Origin: Sunxiuqinia sp963678245
GTDB lineage: Bacteria; Bacteroidota; Bacteroidia; Bacteroidales; Prolixibacteraceae
Assembly: GCA_965140765.1 (NCBI GenBank)
Contig: OZ223308.1
Coordinates: 186,001-250,000, forward strand
Direction of reading: 5' to 3'
DNA length: 64,000 bases
A program made the translations under genes and the position numbers. Under the pieces are notes generated by a model. The model saw nothing but the letters and a program-made list of their open reading frames with translations, made no database searches and had not been told where the DNA came from. Shown here piece by piece: positions 54,282 through 63,024 of the stretch. Position 1 is the stretch's first letter. Each line of letters begins with the position of its first letter.

Positions 54282-57272
54282 ATGGCAATTGGCAAAAAAA
54301 GTACGCGACTTAGTAAGGTAGCAAGAGAATTTAATGTGGGAATCAATACAATTGTTGATTTTTTACATAAAAAAGGATTTGAAATTGACACAAATCCAAA
54401 CTCGAAAATTTCAGAAGATGCATACCACATGCTCGAAAAAGAGTATAAAAGTGATATCAGCCTGAAAAAAGAGTCAGAAAAAATAAACCTGATGAGTCAC
54501 CGTCATAAAAATGAATCTATTTCACTCGACAATACTGACGCCTCTGCAGAAGAATCAGATATTGAGGATGCCGAGGAAGAAGAGGAGGTGGAAGAAGTTC
54601 GCATCAAGGACATGAATGTCCCTAAGAAAGAAGCTCCTAAAACAAAGCCTGAGCCAAAGCCACAACCAACTGAAGAAAAAGAAAAACTCTCGGAAACGAA
54701 TAAGCCCAAGGTTGTTGGCAAAATTGATTTAGATAGTATGAACCCTCCGAAGCGGGAAGGTAAACCCACAGTCATCAAAAAAGGTGACCAGAAAGCAAAG
54801 GAAGAAAAAGAGCCTAAGCCACAACAAGAAAAGCCAGAGGAAATTGCCACTCCGAAAGCCGAAACAAAAAAGGAAGAGCCAAAGCCAACTCCCGAGAAAG
54901 TAGAAAAAAAAGTTGAGGATAAAAAAGAAGAAGAGGTAGCTCCTGAAAAGGATACCGAAGCACTTGAAACAAATGTCCCTAATAAAAAAGTTGATGAAGT
55001 AAAAGTAGTTGGGAAAATCGATCTTTCTTCAATCAACCAAAAAACCCGCCCTACTAAAAAAACGAAAAAACAAAAAGAGGACGAGCGTAAAGAGCGCGAA
55101 AAACAAAAACGTCAAGGGCAACAAGAAAAAGGGAAAGACCACAAAACAAATGTCCAGAAACTTTCGGGCCCGAATGTGGTTGGGAAAATCGATATTAAGA
55201 AAAAACCCGTTGCTTCTTCCAGCGATAACAATGCTCAAGCAAACAAGAAAAAACGTCGCCGGATTCAAAAAGACCCGGGTGCCGGACCTCGTATAAATGT
55301 TGAAAAACGTGGCCGCGGGCAACAAGCACCCGGAGGAGCTAAAGGTAAGCGCAGAGTTATCAAAAAAGAGGTTACTGAAGAAGATGTACAAAAGCAAATT
55401 AAAGACACTTTAGCACGTCTTACTTCGAGTAAACAAAAATCAAAAGGTGCAAAATACCGCCGCGATAAGCGACAAGCTGCAAGTGATAAAGCTGCTGCTG
55501 AAGTCGAAAAACAAAGTGCGGAAAAAAATATATTGAAAGTTACTGAATTCGTATCAGTTTCGGAATTGGCAACCATGATGGATGTTACAGTCACCGAAAT
55601 TATCTCATCATGTATGAGCCTTGGTCTGTTTGTTTCGATCAACCAACGGCTCGATGCTGAGACCATGCAAATTGTAGCAGAAGAATTTGGTTACGAAGTT
55701 GAGTTCGTCAGCGCCGATATTTTAGATGGTGTTGAAGAGGATGATGAACCAGACGAAGTTCACCCACGTGCTCCAATCGTAACGGTTATGGGACACGTTG
55801 ACCACGGTAAAACGTCTTTGCTTGACTACATCCGAAGTGCCAACGTAATTGCCGGCGAGGCCGGAGGGATTACCCAACACATTGGAGCTTACCACGTAAG
55901 TCTGGAAGACGGACGTATGATTACGTTCCTGGATACTCCCGGTCACGAAGCATTTACAGCGATGCGTGCCCGTGGCGCACAGGTTACTGATATTGCAATT
56001 ATTATTGTAGCAGCTGACGACAATATTATGCCTCAAACAAAAGAGGCTATTAATCACGCGCAAGCAGCAGGCGTTCCTATTGTTTTTGCGATTAATAAAA
56101 TTGACAAACCCGGAGCTAATCCGGAAAAAATAAAAGAAGGACTGGCTAATTTGAACTACCTTGTCGAAGAATGGGGAGGAAAGTATCAAAGTCAGGACAT
56201 CTCGGCCAAAAACGGTGTTAACATCGACGAGCTTCTTGAGAAAGTACTGCTGGAAGCAGAGATGCTTGAAGTGAAAGGGAATAAAGATAGACGGGCAACC
56301 GGAACAATTGTTGAATCGTCTCTGGATAAAGGACGCGGATATGTTGCCACCGTGTTGGTTCAGAATGGAACCTTACACCAAGGCGATATTATGCTTGCCG
56401 GTCAATATTATGGCCATATAAAAGCCATGTTCAACGAACGGAATCAACGAATCGAAAGTGCTGGTCCTTCAGAACCGGTAATTATTCTTGGGCTGGATGG
56501 AGCACCACAGGCTGGAGATAAATTCAACGTGTTTGAAAACGAACGTGAAGCCAGACAAATTGCAAACAAGCGAGAGCAGTTGGCACGAGAACAAGGATTG
56601 CGTACGCAGAAACACATTACACTTGATGAAATTGGACGACGTATTGCTATTGGAAACTTCCAGGAACTGAACCTGATTGTTAAAGGTGACGTGGATGGAT
56701 CAATCGAAGCGCTGTCTGATTCATTAATTAAGCTATCGACCGAAGAAATTCAAGTCAATGTAATTCATAAAGCGGTTGGTGCCATTTCCGAATCAGATGT
56801 TATGCTGGCAACAGCTTCTGATGCAATTGTTGTTGGATTCCAGGTTCGACCTAGTTTGCAAGCTCGTAAGTTAGCTGAAAAAGAAGAAGTGGACATCCGC
56901 TTGTATTCAATCATCTACGATGCAATCAACGAAATCAAATCGGCCATGGAAGGAATGCTTTCACCGGAAATTAAAGAAGAAATTCTGGGAACAGCTGAAA
57001 TTTTGGAGACCTTTAAGATTACAAAAGTAGGAACAATTGCAGGTTGTATTGTTCGCGACGGAAAATTCATGCGCTCTTCCAGAGTTCGTTTAATTCGTGA
57101 TGGCATTGTGATTTACACCGGTACTTTAGGATCGCTTAAACGCTTTAAAGACGATGTGAAAGAAGTACAAAAAGGTTACGAATGCGGACTAAACATTGAA
57201 GGATATAACGACATAAAAGAAGGTGACATGGTTGAAGCCTTCCATGAAATTGAAGTTGCCAAATCATTGTAA
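54282..57272 (+). CDS. infB: Translation initiation factor IF-2
   Basis: A 996-residue GTPase that brings initiator tRNA to the 30S subunit. The N-terminal IF2_N motif is at residues about 1-55. A long Lys/Glu/Pro-rich linker (about 60-400) contains three copies of a VVGKID motif. A second IF2_N-like part (VSVSELATMMDVTVTEII) precedes the G domain with GHVDHGKTSL, DTPGHEAF and NKIDKPG. The C-terminal domains are complete, ending EIEVAKSL. It is the last gene of rimP-nusA-infB. Confidence 0.96.
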   Translation: MAIGKKSTRLSKVAREFNVGINTIVDFLHKKGFEIDTNPNSKISEDAYHMLEKEYKSDISLKKESEKINLMSHRHKNESISLDNTDASAEESDIEDAEEEEEVEEVRIKDMNVPKKEAPKTKPEPKPQPTEEKEKLSETNKPKVVGKIDLDSMNPPKREGKPTVIKKGDQKAKEEKEPKPQQEKPEEIATPKAETKKEEPKPTPEKVEKKVEDKKEEEVAPEKDTEALETNVPNKKVDEVKVVGKIDLSSINQKTRPTKKTKKQKEDERKEREKQKRQGQQEKGKDHKTNVQKLSGPNVVGKIDIKKKPVASSSDNNAQANKKKRRRIQKDPGAGPRINVEKRGRGQQAPGGAKGKRRVIKKEVTEEDVQKQIKDTLARLTSSKQKSKGAKYRRDKRQAASDKAAAEVEKQSAEKNILKVTEFVSVSELATMMDVTVTEIISSCMSLGLFVSINQRLDAETMQIVAEEFGYEVEFVSADILDGVEEDDEPDEVHPRAPIVTVMGHVDHGKTSLLDYIRSANVIAGEAGGITQHIGAYHVSLEDGRMITFLDTPGHEAFTAMRARGAQVTDIAIIIVAADDNIMPQTKEAINHAQAAGVPIVFAINKIDKPGANPEKIKEGLANLNYLVEEWGGKYQSQDISAKNGVNIDELLEKVLLEAEMLEVKGNKDRRATGTIVESSLDKGRGYVATVLVQNGTLHQGDIMLAGQYYGHIKAMFNERNQRIESAGPSEPVIILGLDGAPQAGDKFNVFENEREARQIANKREQLAREQGLRTQKHITLDEIGRRIAIGNFQELNLIVKGDVDGSIEALSDSLIKLSTEEIQVNVIHKAVGAISESDVMLATASDAIVVGFQVRPSLQARKLAEKEEVDIRLYSIIYDAINEIKSAMEGMLSPEIKEEILGTAEILETFKITKVGTIAGCIVRDGKFMRSSRVRLIRDGIVIYTGTLGSLKRFKDDVKEVQKGYECGLNIEGYNDIKEGDMVEAFHEIEVAKSL

Positions 57273-57296
57273 AAGATGATTTAATCTCAAATAACG

Positions 57297-57325
57297 AAAA
57301 TCCGGCCATTGTGCCGGATTTTTTT
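57297..57325 (+). terminator. infB terminator
   Basis: AAAATCCGGC pairs with GCCGGATTTT (57297-57306 with 57313-57322), followed by T residues to 57325. Confidence 0.92.
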
Positions 57326-57400
57326 GTGCCTGTCTAATCGCCCCGGTCGAATACAAAAAGCTTTTTTAACTCCCGACTTAAAAAGTCAAATGCAAACCAC

Positions 57401-57433
57401 AAAAAAATCCCCAAGGAAAATTCCTCAGGGATT
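57401..57433 (-). terminator. gcvH terminator
   Basis: AATCCC and AGGAA arms pair with TTCCT and GGGATT (57406-57433). On the minus strand seven T residues (57407-57401) follow. Confidence 0.85.
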
Positions 57434-57485
57434 AATATCGTAAGATTGCCTTCCTTAAATAAAAAGTCAACAAAATTATCAAAAA

Positions 57486-57866
57486 TTAAGCTTCCAGCAT
57501 CGCCTTATAGGCTTCGGCATCCATCAAGTCATCCAAGTCAGCTGTATCACTCATTTCAATTTTAATCATCCAGCCTTTGTCATATGGATCCTTATTGATC
57601 AACTCGGGCTCATCTTCCAACGCCGCATTAAATTCAGCAACCTTACCACCGACAGGCATAAAAAGGTCTGAAACAGTTTTTACAGCTTCAACAGTACCAA
57701 AGGTTTCACCTTTTGGCAAATCTTCTCCTTCAGTTTCTATTTCAACAAAAACAATGTCCCCCAATTCTCCTTGAGCAAAGTCGGTAATACCAACATAAAC
57801 ACTGTCTTTTTCAACACGAACCCATTCGTGCTCTTTTGTGTACTTTAAGTTTTCTGGCAGATTCAT
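57486..57866 (-). CDS. gcvH: Glycine cleavage system H protein
   Basis: A 126-residue lipoyl carrier of the glycine cleavage complex. The start at 57866 (MNLPENLKYTKEHEWV) is placed after the promoter box at 57893-57900. The frame is open further to 57914 but that part precedes the box. The lipoylated Lys63 lies in GTVEAVKTVSDLFMPV. gcvT and gcvP are not in the window. It depends on lipA and lipB, found at 45-46.6 kb. Confidence 0.95.
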   Translation of the reverse strand: MNLPENLKYTKEHEWVRVEKDSVYVGITDFAQGELGDIVFVEIETEGEDLPKGETFGTVEAVKTVSDLFMPVGGKVAEFNAALEDEPELINKDPYDKGWMIKIEMSDTADLDDLMDAEAYKAMLEA

Positions 57867-57892
57867 AATGATCGATTGAATTGTATTTGCAT

Positions 57893-57900
57893 CAAAAGTA
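57893..57900 (-). promoter_or_regulatory. -7 box for gcvH
   Basis: TACTTTTG on the minus strand, 26 bases before the ATG. No clear -33 partner. Confidence 0.5.
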
Positions 57901-57939
57901 ACACAATTTTTCAAAACATAGATCGAACAAAGATCAGCC

Positions 57940-57974
57940 TTTGTCTTTTTTAAAACGAACTTTACCTAAATTTG
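57940..57974 (+). promoter_or_regulatory. Promoter of tsaE
   Basis: TTTG (57940-57943) and TAAATTTG (57967-57974) are 23 bases apart. This sets the tsaE start at 57996 and not at an upstream in-frame start at 57972. Confidence 0.65.
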
Positions 57975-57995
57975 CATCAATTAGAACGAAAAAAC

Positions 57996-58418
57996 ATGTT
58001 TTCAATTCACATTAATTCAGTTGAAGAAATTCAAACAGCTGCAAAATCCTTACTCAATCATTTTCCTAGCGAGCGGATTTTTGCTTTCTATGGCAAAATG
58101 GGTGCAGGAAAAACAACTTTTATCAAAGCCTTGTGCCGCCAGTTGGGTTCGGTTGATCCGATAACCAGTCCTACATTTGCTCTGGTAAACGAGTATAGTA
58201 CATCGACAAACGAGCGGATTTTTCATTTCGATTTTTACCGGATAAAAGACGTTGAAGAAGCACTGGACATTGGCTTTGATGACTATTTATATAGTGGCAA
58301 ATATTGCATGATGGAATGGCCGGAAAACATTGCCCCCTTGCTGCCCGAAAATATTGTTGAAGTAAAAATTGAAGTTCTTGACTCTTCAAGAAGGCAGCTT
58401 ACAGCTAATATCGTCTAA
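57996..58418 (+). CDS. tsaE: tRNA threonylcarbamoyladenosine biosynthesis ATPase TsaE
   Basis: A 140-residue ATPase that works with TsaB, TsaD and TsaC to make t6A37 in tRNAs. The P-loop is GKMGAGKTTFIKAL (33-46), with SPTFALVNEY, FHFDFYRIKDVEEA and MMEWPENI as further family marks. Divergent from gcvH. It is followed by the Ald-like gene after 54 bases, likely on the same transcript. Confidence 0.93.
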   Translation: MFSIHINSVEEIQTAAKSLLNHFPSERIFAFYGKMGAGKTTFIKALCRQLGSVDPITSPTFALVNEYSTSTNERIFHFDFYRIKDVEEALDIGFDDYLYSGKYCMMEWPENIAPLLPENIVEVKIEVLDSSRRQLTANIV

Positions 58419-58472
58419 ATCTCTTTGATAAAATACTTTTAAAGAGTAAATTGAACATCAAATTTCTCCTGA

Positions 58473-59681
58473 ATGACTGAAAAAAAACAACTCCCGGAAA
58501 TAAAATCTCTGCTTCTACCTAAAGAAGAGATGTTGGAAATTCGTAGGCGAGGAAAGAAAATTACCATCGGTATTCCTTCCGATTTTTCAAAAATTGAGTA
58601 CCGTATTCCACTCACACCCGAAGCTGTTGAATTGATGGTTTCATACGGCCACGAAGTTTATATTGAAACTGATGCAGGAAAAGCATCCAGTTATTCGGAC
58701 GAAGAGTACCGGGAAGCAGGAGCTATTGTTGTGGATAAACATGAAGAAGTTTTTCAGTGCGACGTTATTATTCGTGTTGCTCCTTTTAGTTCCGAAGAAG
58801 TTGATTTATTGAGAGGTCATCAAACCCTTATCTCAAATATGCACCTCAGTACGCATTGCCAAGAAACGGTGCAAAAACTTATGAAAAAGAAGGTAACAAC
58901 CATTGCCTACGAGTACATGGAAAACGAGAACAAGTGTTTGCCTGTTGTACGACTAATGAGCCAGATTTCGGGAGCAACATCAATTACTTTAGCCAGCGAA
59001 TACCTCAGTAATTCCAGAAATGGGAAAGGAGTTCTTTTAGGTGGGGTAACTGGTATTTCACCAACAGAACTGGTTATTTTGGGAGCTCGAACAGCTGCCG
59101 AATATGCAGCCCGTGCAGCCCTTGGTTTAGGAGCAACGGTTAAAATTTTCGATGATAATATGTTTAACCTGCAAGAACTGGAGTCGAAGCTGGGACAACG
59201 GGTTTTTACTTCGGTCTTGTACCCGAATGTATTACGAAAAGCTTTAAAATCGGCTGATGTTGTTTTGAGTGCCATGTCTTTCAATTCCAACCCTTCTTTT
59301 AGGGTGTCTGAAGAAATGGTGAAGAATATGAAACCAGGCTCCGTAATTATTGATCTGAATATCAGCCAAGGTGGATGCTTTGAAACAAGTAGGGCAACTG
59401 ACCTCAAAAATCCGACTTACGTCAAACATGGCGTTATTCACTATTGCGTGCATAATGTGGCTTCGATAGTGGCTCGTACTGCTTCTATTGCCCTAAGTAA
59501 CGTTTTGGCTCCTATTATCATTGCCATTGGCGAAAGTGGAGGTGTACAAAATTACATTAAGCAGTCGAATGGTATTCGCAAAGGTGTGTATATTTACAAC
59601 GGTATTTTAACCAACAAAGACTTGGGCGACAAACTCCATATTGCCAATAAAGATATCGACCTGCTATTGGCGATTTTCTAA
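58473..59681 (+). CDS. Alanine dehydrogenase/PntA-family paralogue with altered active site
   Basis: A 402-residue relative of Ald (17408-18520), with an extra N-terminal segment of about 30 residues. Substrate-binding Arg (YRIPLTP) and His (NMHLS) are kept. The catalytic Lys75 position reads Ala (RVAPF versus KVKEP), and the catalytic Asp position reads Ser (NISQGG versus VDQGG). The Rossmann strand LVILGARTAAEYAARAA also departs from the GxGxxG pattern. So it is unlikely to be a normal alanine dehydrogenase. Function unknown. Next to tsaE, as a conserved Bacteroidota pair by my recollection, and overlapping pulA tail to tail by 4 bases. Confidence 0.83.
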   Translation: MTEKKQLPEIKSLLLPKEEMLEIRRRGKKITIGIPSDFSKIEYRIPLTPEAVELMVSYGHEVYIETDAGKASSYSDEEYREAGAIVVDKHEEVFQCDVIIRVAPFSSEEVDLLRGHQTLISNMHLSTHCQETVQKLMKKKVTTIAYEYMENENKCLPVVRLMSQISGATSITLASEYLSNSRNGKGVLLGGVTGISPTELVILGARTAAEYAARAALGLGATVKIFDDNMFNLQELESKLGQRVFTSVLYPNVLRKALKSADVVLSAMSFNSNPSFRVSEEMVKNMKPGSVIIDLNISQGGCFETSRATDLKNPTYVKHGVIHYCVHNVASIVARTASIALSNVLAPIIIAIGESGGVQNYIKQSNGIRKGVYIYNGILTNKDLGDKLHIANKDIDLLLAIF

Positions 59682-61618
59682 TATCCTTTTACTAAAATCA
59701 TCATCGATATAGGCGGAACAATAGCTTTTCGATCGATCAGGCAATCGATCCCATCGTAACAAATTTCATCTTCACGGGCAATAACATGCCAATCATGCTC
59801 ATCAAGCTCTAATAGAGCAGATTCCTTTTTCGCGTTGAAGATGAGTTGAATGGTTTTCCAGTTAAATTCGTTCGGACAATTAAAAAAAGAATAAGCCAAA
59901 ACTCCAGGCTGATAATTTTGTGAGAAGTCTAGAAACTTCCGGATTTCATCAGCCGACTGCATCCGGAAAACTCCAATCTTCTTACGCAATTCAATCAACT
60001 TTTTATAATAGAAAAACACATCAGCATGCTCATCCTTTAAGCTCCAATCAATCTGATTGATCGAATCCGGTGATTTATAAGAATTGTGATTACCCTTTTT
60101 GCTTCTGCAAAATTCACTCCCGGCATGTAAAAACGGAATGCCTTGTGAAGTTAAAACTAATGCTCCGGCAAGTTTTTGCATTTTCTTCAACTCCTCAACA
60201 CTAGCATCGGAACAGCTCATTCGTAATTTATCGTACAAGGTAAAGTTATCGTGACACGACACATAATTGACACACTGCCAGGGTTCTTTAGCCCAGGCAT
60301 GTTTCGAACTTTCAACATAGCCATAAACAATACTCGGATGATAACAGGCCGCAACAACTCCAAACTTGACTGCTTCTTCATTCAGGGTTCGACCATTTAC
60401 AAAACCACGACTTTTCTCATCAAAATTGTTTCCTTTTATGGCATCGCGCATATCATCGTTAAAGCAAGCTATTCCATTTAAATTGACCACGTGATGTTTT
60501 ACAGCCCGGTATCGTTCATCCATCGGACTATAGTCTGCAGCCCACCCTTCGCCATACAACAGAATACCGGGACGAAGCTCATCTAAATGCAAACGAATCT
60601 CATTCATCGTCTGAATATCCATAATCCCCATCAAATCGAAACGGAAACCGTCCAGGTGAAATTCCGAAGCCCAGTATTTCAGGGAATTGACAATGTATCT
60701 GCGAACCATTGACCGCTCCGAAGCGATTTCGTTTCCACATCCGCTGGCATTGGCAAACTTTCCATTTCTATTTTGCCGATAGTAATAGCCTGGCACCGTT
60801 TGATTAAACCATGAGCGTCGTGTATAGCCAGTATGGTTGTATACAACATCCATTACCACGCCAATACCGGCATTGTGCAATGCCTGAACCAATTGTTTCA
60901 GCTCCTTGATTCTGGAAATGTTGTCGGGATTCGTGGCATAGCTTCCTTCGGGGACATTGTAATTAAGAGGATCATACCCCCAATTGTATTTCAGATAGGG
61001 ATAATTTTCATCGACCGTAAAAAAGTCGTACACCGGAAGCAAATGAACATGCGTAATTCCCAGCTCTTTTAAATGATCAATACCTGAAGCTAACTGCCGG
61101 GGTGTTTTTGTTCCTGTTTCAGTAAAAGCTAGATACTTGCCTTTTTGCTTCATTCCAGATGAAGGGGCTATTGAAAAATCACGCACATGAAGTTCGTACA
61201 AAACAGCATCTACCGGATTTTTGGGTTCGAGCGGCTTATCGTGTTCCCAACCTTCAGGATTCGTTTCCAGTGGATCGTAAATTAACCCACGTTTCCCGTT
61301 TGAGCCAACAGCCTTTGTATCTACACCCGGCGTTTCATTCAACCACTCTCCGTCGTTTACACGGAAAGTAAAATAATGATCTTTAAAATCACCGTCCAGT
61401 CGAATCTGCCAAACACCATTTGATATTGCAGCCATTTTTTCAATCCGTAAGGGGCTACCACCCGAGCTTTTCTCGTACAACCTAAACTCAACTTCCTTTG
61501 CTGCCGGAGTCCATAACTTAACAAAAATTTCCTCGGGAGAATAAAGCACACCCAAGTCATCACCTGAATAGTAGGGGTAGATTGAAAAATCGATATGATT
61601 AAATGTCCAGTCTCTCAT
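59678..61618 (-). CDS. pulA: Type I pullulanase
   Basis: A 646-residue GH13 debranching enzyme for alpha-1,6 bonds of pullulan or glycogen. An N-terminal CBM48-like domain (about 10-110) leads to the barrel with the type I signature YNWGYDPLNYN. DVVYNHT, the nucleophile in GFRFDLMGIMD, the acid in LLYGEGWAADY and VSCHDNFTLYD are intact. No signal peptide is seen, so it likely acts in the cytoplasm on stored glycogen. It is directly preceded on the same strand by a small membrane protein gene. Confidence 0.93.
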   Translation of the reverse strand: MRDWTFNHIDFSIYPYYSGDDLGVLYSPEEIFVKLWTPAAKEVEFRLYEKSSGGSPLRIEKMAAISNGVWQIRLDGDFKDHYFTFRVNDGEWLNETPGVDTKAVGSNGKRGLIYDPLETNPEGWEHDKPLEPKNPVDAVLYELHVRDFSIAPSSGMKQKGKYLAFTETGTKTPRQLASGIDHLKELGITHVHLLPVYDFFTVDENYPYLKYNWGYDPLNYNVPEGSYATNPDNISRIKELKQLVQALHNAGIGVVMDVVYNHTGYTRRSWFNQTVPGYYYRQNRNGKFANASGCGNEIASERSMVRRYIVNSLKYWASEFHLDGFRFDLMGIMDIQTMNEIRLHLDELRPGILLYGEGWAADYSPMDERYRAVKHHVVNLNGIACFNDDMRDAIKGNNFDEKSRGFVNGRTLNEEAVKFGVVAACYHPSIVYGYVESSKHAWAKEPWQCVNYVSCHDNFTLYDKLRMSCSDASVEELKKMQKLAGALVLTSQGIPFLHAGSEFCRSKKGNHNSYKSPDSINQIDWSLKDEHADVFFYYKKLIELRKKIGVFRMQSADEIRKFLDFSQNYQPGVLAYSFFNCPNEFNWKTIQLIFNAKKESALLELDEHDWHVIAREDEICYDGIDCLIDRKAIVPPISMMILVKGY

Positions 61619-62164
61619 TTATGAAAATAAACTTTTCCTAAGGGTAATGCAGGAAGATGAATACTTTTTCCCGTTTGTATCGAACACCCGAATTTTCGAC
61701 CAGAAATACCGTTTTAGCTTTCGATCGTGATTATAAAAAACACTTAAGTCGATACGTAGTTCATGCGTTTTTCCTGCTTCAAGAAAAAGTGGGTAAATTA
61801 CATACTGGTTAATTCCTTTTAATTTGAACTTACGTTTCGTCCATATTTTTCGAAACATCAGTATTGGTGCTTCCAGATCGATATCCTTCTTACTGCTGTT
61901 TGCAATTTTCAATGTCAGCACATTGGGCTTGAACTTACGATCTTTCAATAGTTCAATTTTCAATTGACTTTTCTTAACGGAAACAGGTTTACCTTTTAGG
62001 TTACTCGGTTTCTTAAAGACCCGACTCAGAATAATATACAACAGTGGAATTGCAACGAAAACAGCAACAAACCAGAGTAACTTATCTCCATCAGGCTTGA
62101 CTTCGTTTTGAGCAAAACCGACGAAAGGAATACTAAATATCGCAAACAGGAAAATCCGCTTCAT
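61619..62164 (-). CDS. Membrane protein of unknown function, upstream of pulA
   Basis: A 181-residue protein with a Sec signal (ending GFAQ near residue 19), one membrane helix (about 29-48) and a basic beta-rich domain with NVLTLKIANSSKKDIDLEAPIL, resembling an Ig-like or C2-like strand set. I recognise no family. Its stop is followed directly by the pulA ATG (TAAATG), so they are cotranscribed. The topology would put the C-terminal domain in the cytoplasm. Confidence 0.72.
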   Translation of the reverse strand: MKRIFLFAIFSIPFVGFAQNEVKPDGDKLLWFVAVFVAIPLLYIILSRVFKKPSNLKGKPVSVKKSQLKIELLKDRKFKPNVLTLKIANSSKKDIDLEAPILMFRKIWTKRKFKLKGINQYVIYPLFLEAGKTHELRIDLSVFYNHDRKLKRYFWSKIRVFDTNGKKYSSSCITLRKSLFS

Positions 62165-62192
62165 GTTGTCATTTTATTAAGCTGGTAAAAGT

Positions 62193-62222
62193 AAAAAAGT
62201 CCTGCAACTATAACAGGACTTT
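62193..62222 (-). terminator. Terminator of the LytTR/LytS operon
   Basis: AAAGTCCTG pairs with CAGGACTTT (62196-62204 with 62214-62222). On the minus strand T residues (62198-62193) follow. Confidence 0.85.
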
Positions 62223-62274
62223 GAACTAAAACTAATTTAAAACTAAACCAATGAGCCATTCCAGCTCAATTCTT

Positions 62275-63024
62275 TTAAAAATGAAGTGCTTCTTTTATTT
62301 TTTTATAACCAGTTTTACTCACCTTCAATTTGGTTTTATCTTTCATAATGACGATGTACGATTCCTTTTCATATTGCTGAATTTCGGCAATACACTCAAC
62401 CCGCACAATGTACGAACGATGAATTCGGATGAAGTCTTTCGGGTTCAAGTGTGCCTCGAAGTACTTCATCGTATTCTGTTTCATATGGCGTCCGTCCTGG
62501 GTGTAAATCAACACATAATCATCCATCGACTCGAGGTAGCGCACCTGATCAACCGGAATGATATTTATTTTGTGACGATCTTTCACGACAATTCGCTCCA
62601 GGTATTCATTAACCGCATAGCTGCTGAGTTGCTCCAGCTTATCACCGGTGCTTTCATTATTCCCAATCCGGTCGGCAACTTTTTCAATGGCTTCCAACAT
62701 TCGATCTTTCGAAAATGGTTTCAGCAAATAGTCGACAGCGCTGTAGTCAAATGCTTTTAAAGCGAATTGGTCGTAGGCGGTTGTGAAAATAATTTCAGGT
62801 TTATGATCGAGCAACTCCAACATTTCGAACCCCGTAATTTTCGGCATCTGAATATCCAAAAAAACGAGATCCGGCTTGAGCTCATTGATTTTTTGCACCC
62901 CTTCAAAGCCATTTTCACATTCTCCAATCAAGTTGAGTTTTGGATGATCCTTTAAATACGACTTCAGCAGGTTTCTGGCCAACTCTTCGTCTTCAATGAT
63001 CAATGCTGTTAATTCTCGTTTCAT
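62275..63024 (-). CDS. LytTR-type response regulator
   Basis: A 249-residue regulator. The receiver domain has the phosphate-accepting D57 (LVFLDIQMP), the acidic pair EDEE near residues 11-14 and the Lys in LLKPFSKD. The C-terminal LytTR DNA-binding domain includes VRYLESMDDYVLIYTQDGRH and FIRIHRSYIV. It overlaps the kinase gene by 4 bases (ATGA). It probably controls envelope or metabolic genes. Targets not known. Confidence 0.93.
   Translation of the reverse strand: MKRELTALIIEDEELARNLLKSYLKDHPKLNLIGECENGFEGVQKINELKPDLVFLDIQMPKITGFEMLELLDHKPEIIFTTAYDQFALKAFDYSAVDYLLKPFSKDRMLEAIEKVADRIGNNESTGDKLEQLSSYAVNEYLERIVVKDRHKINIIPVDQVRYLESMDDYVLIYTQDGRHMKQNTMKYFEAHLNPKDFIRIHRSYIVRVECIAEIQQYEKESYIVIMKDKTKLKVSKTGYKKIKEALHF

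Noticed and set aside
54503..55397. Antisense Ser/Phe-rich frames opposite infB
   Set aside because: These are shadows of the repetitive Lys/Glu/Pro-rich linker codons, not genes.
57867..57914. Longer GcvH start
   Set aside because: The added part overlaps the -7 box at 57893-57900 and is not seen in GcvH proteins.
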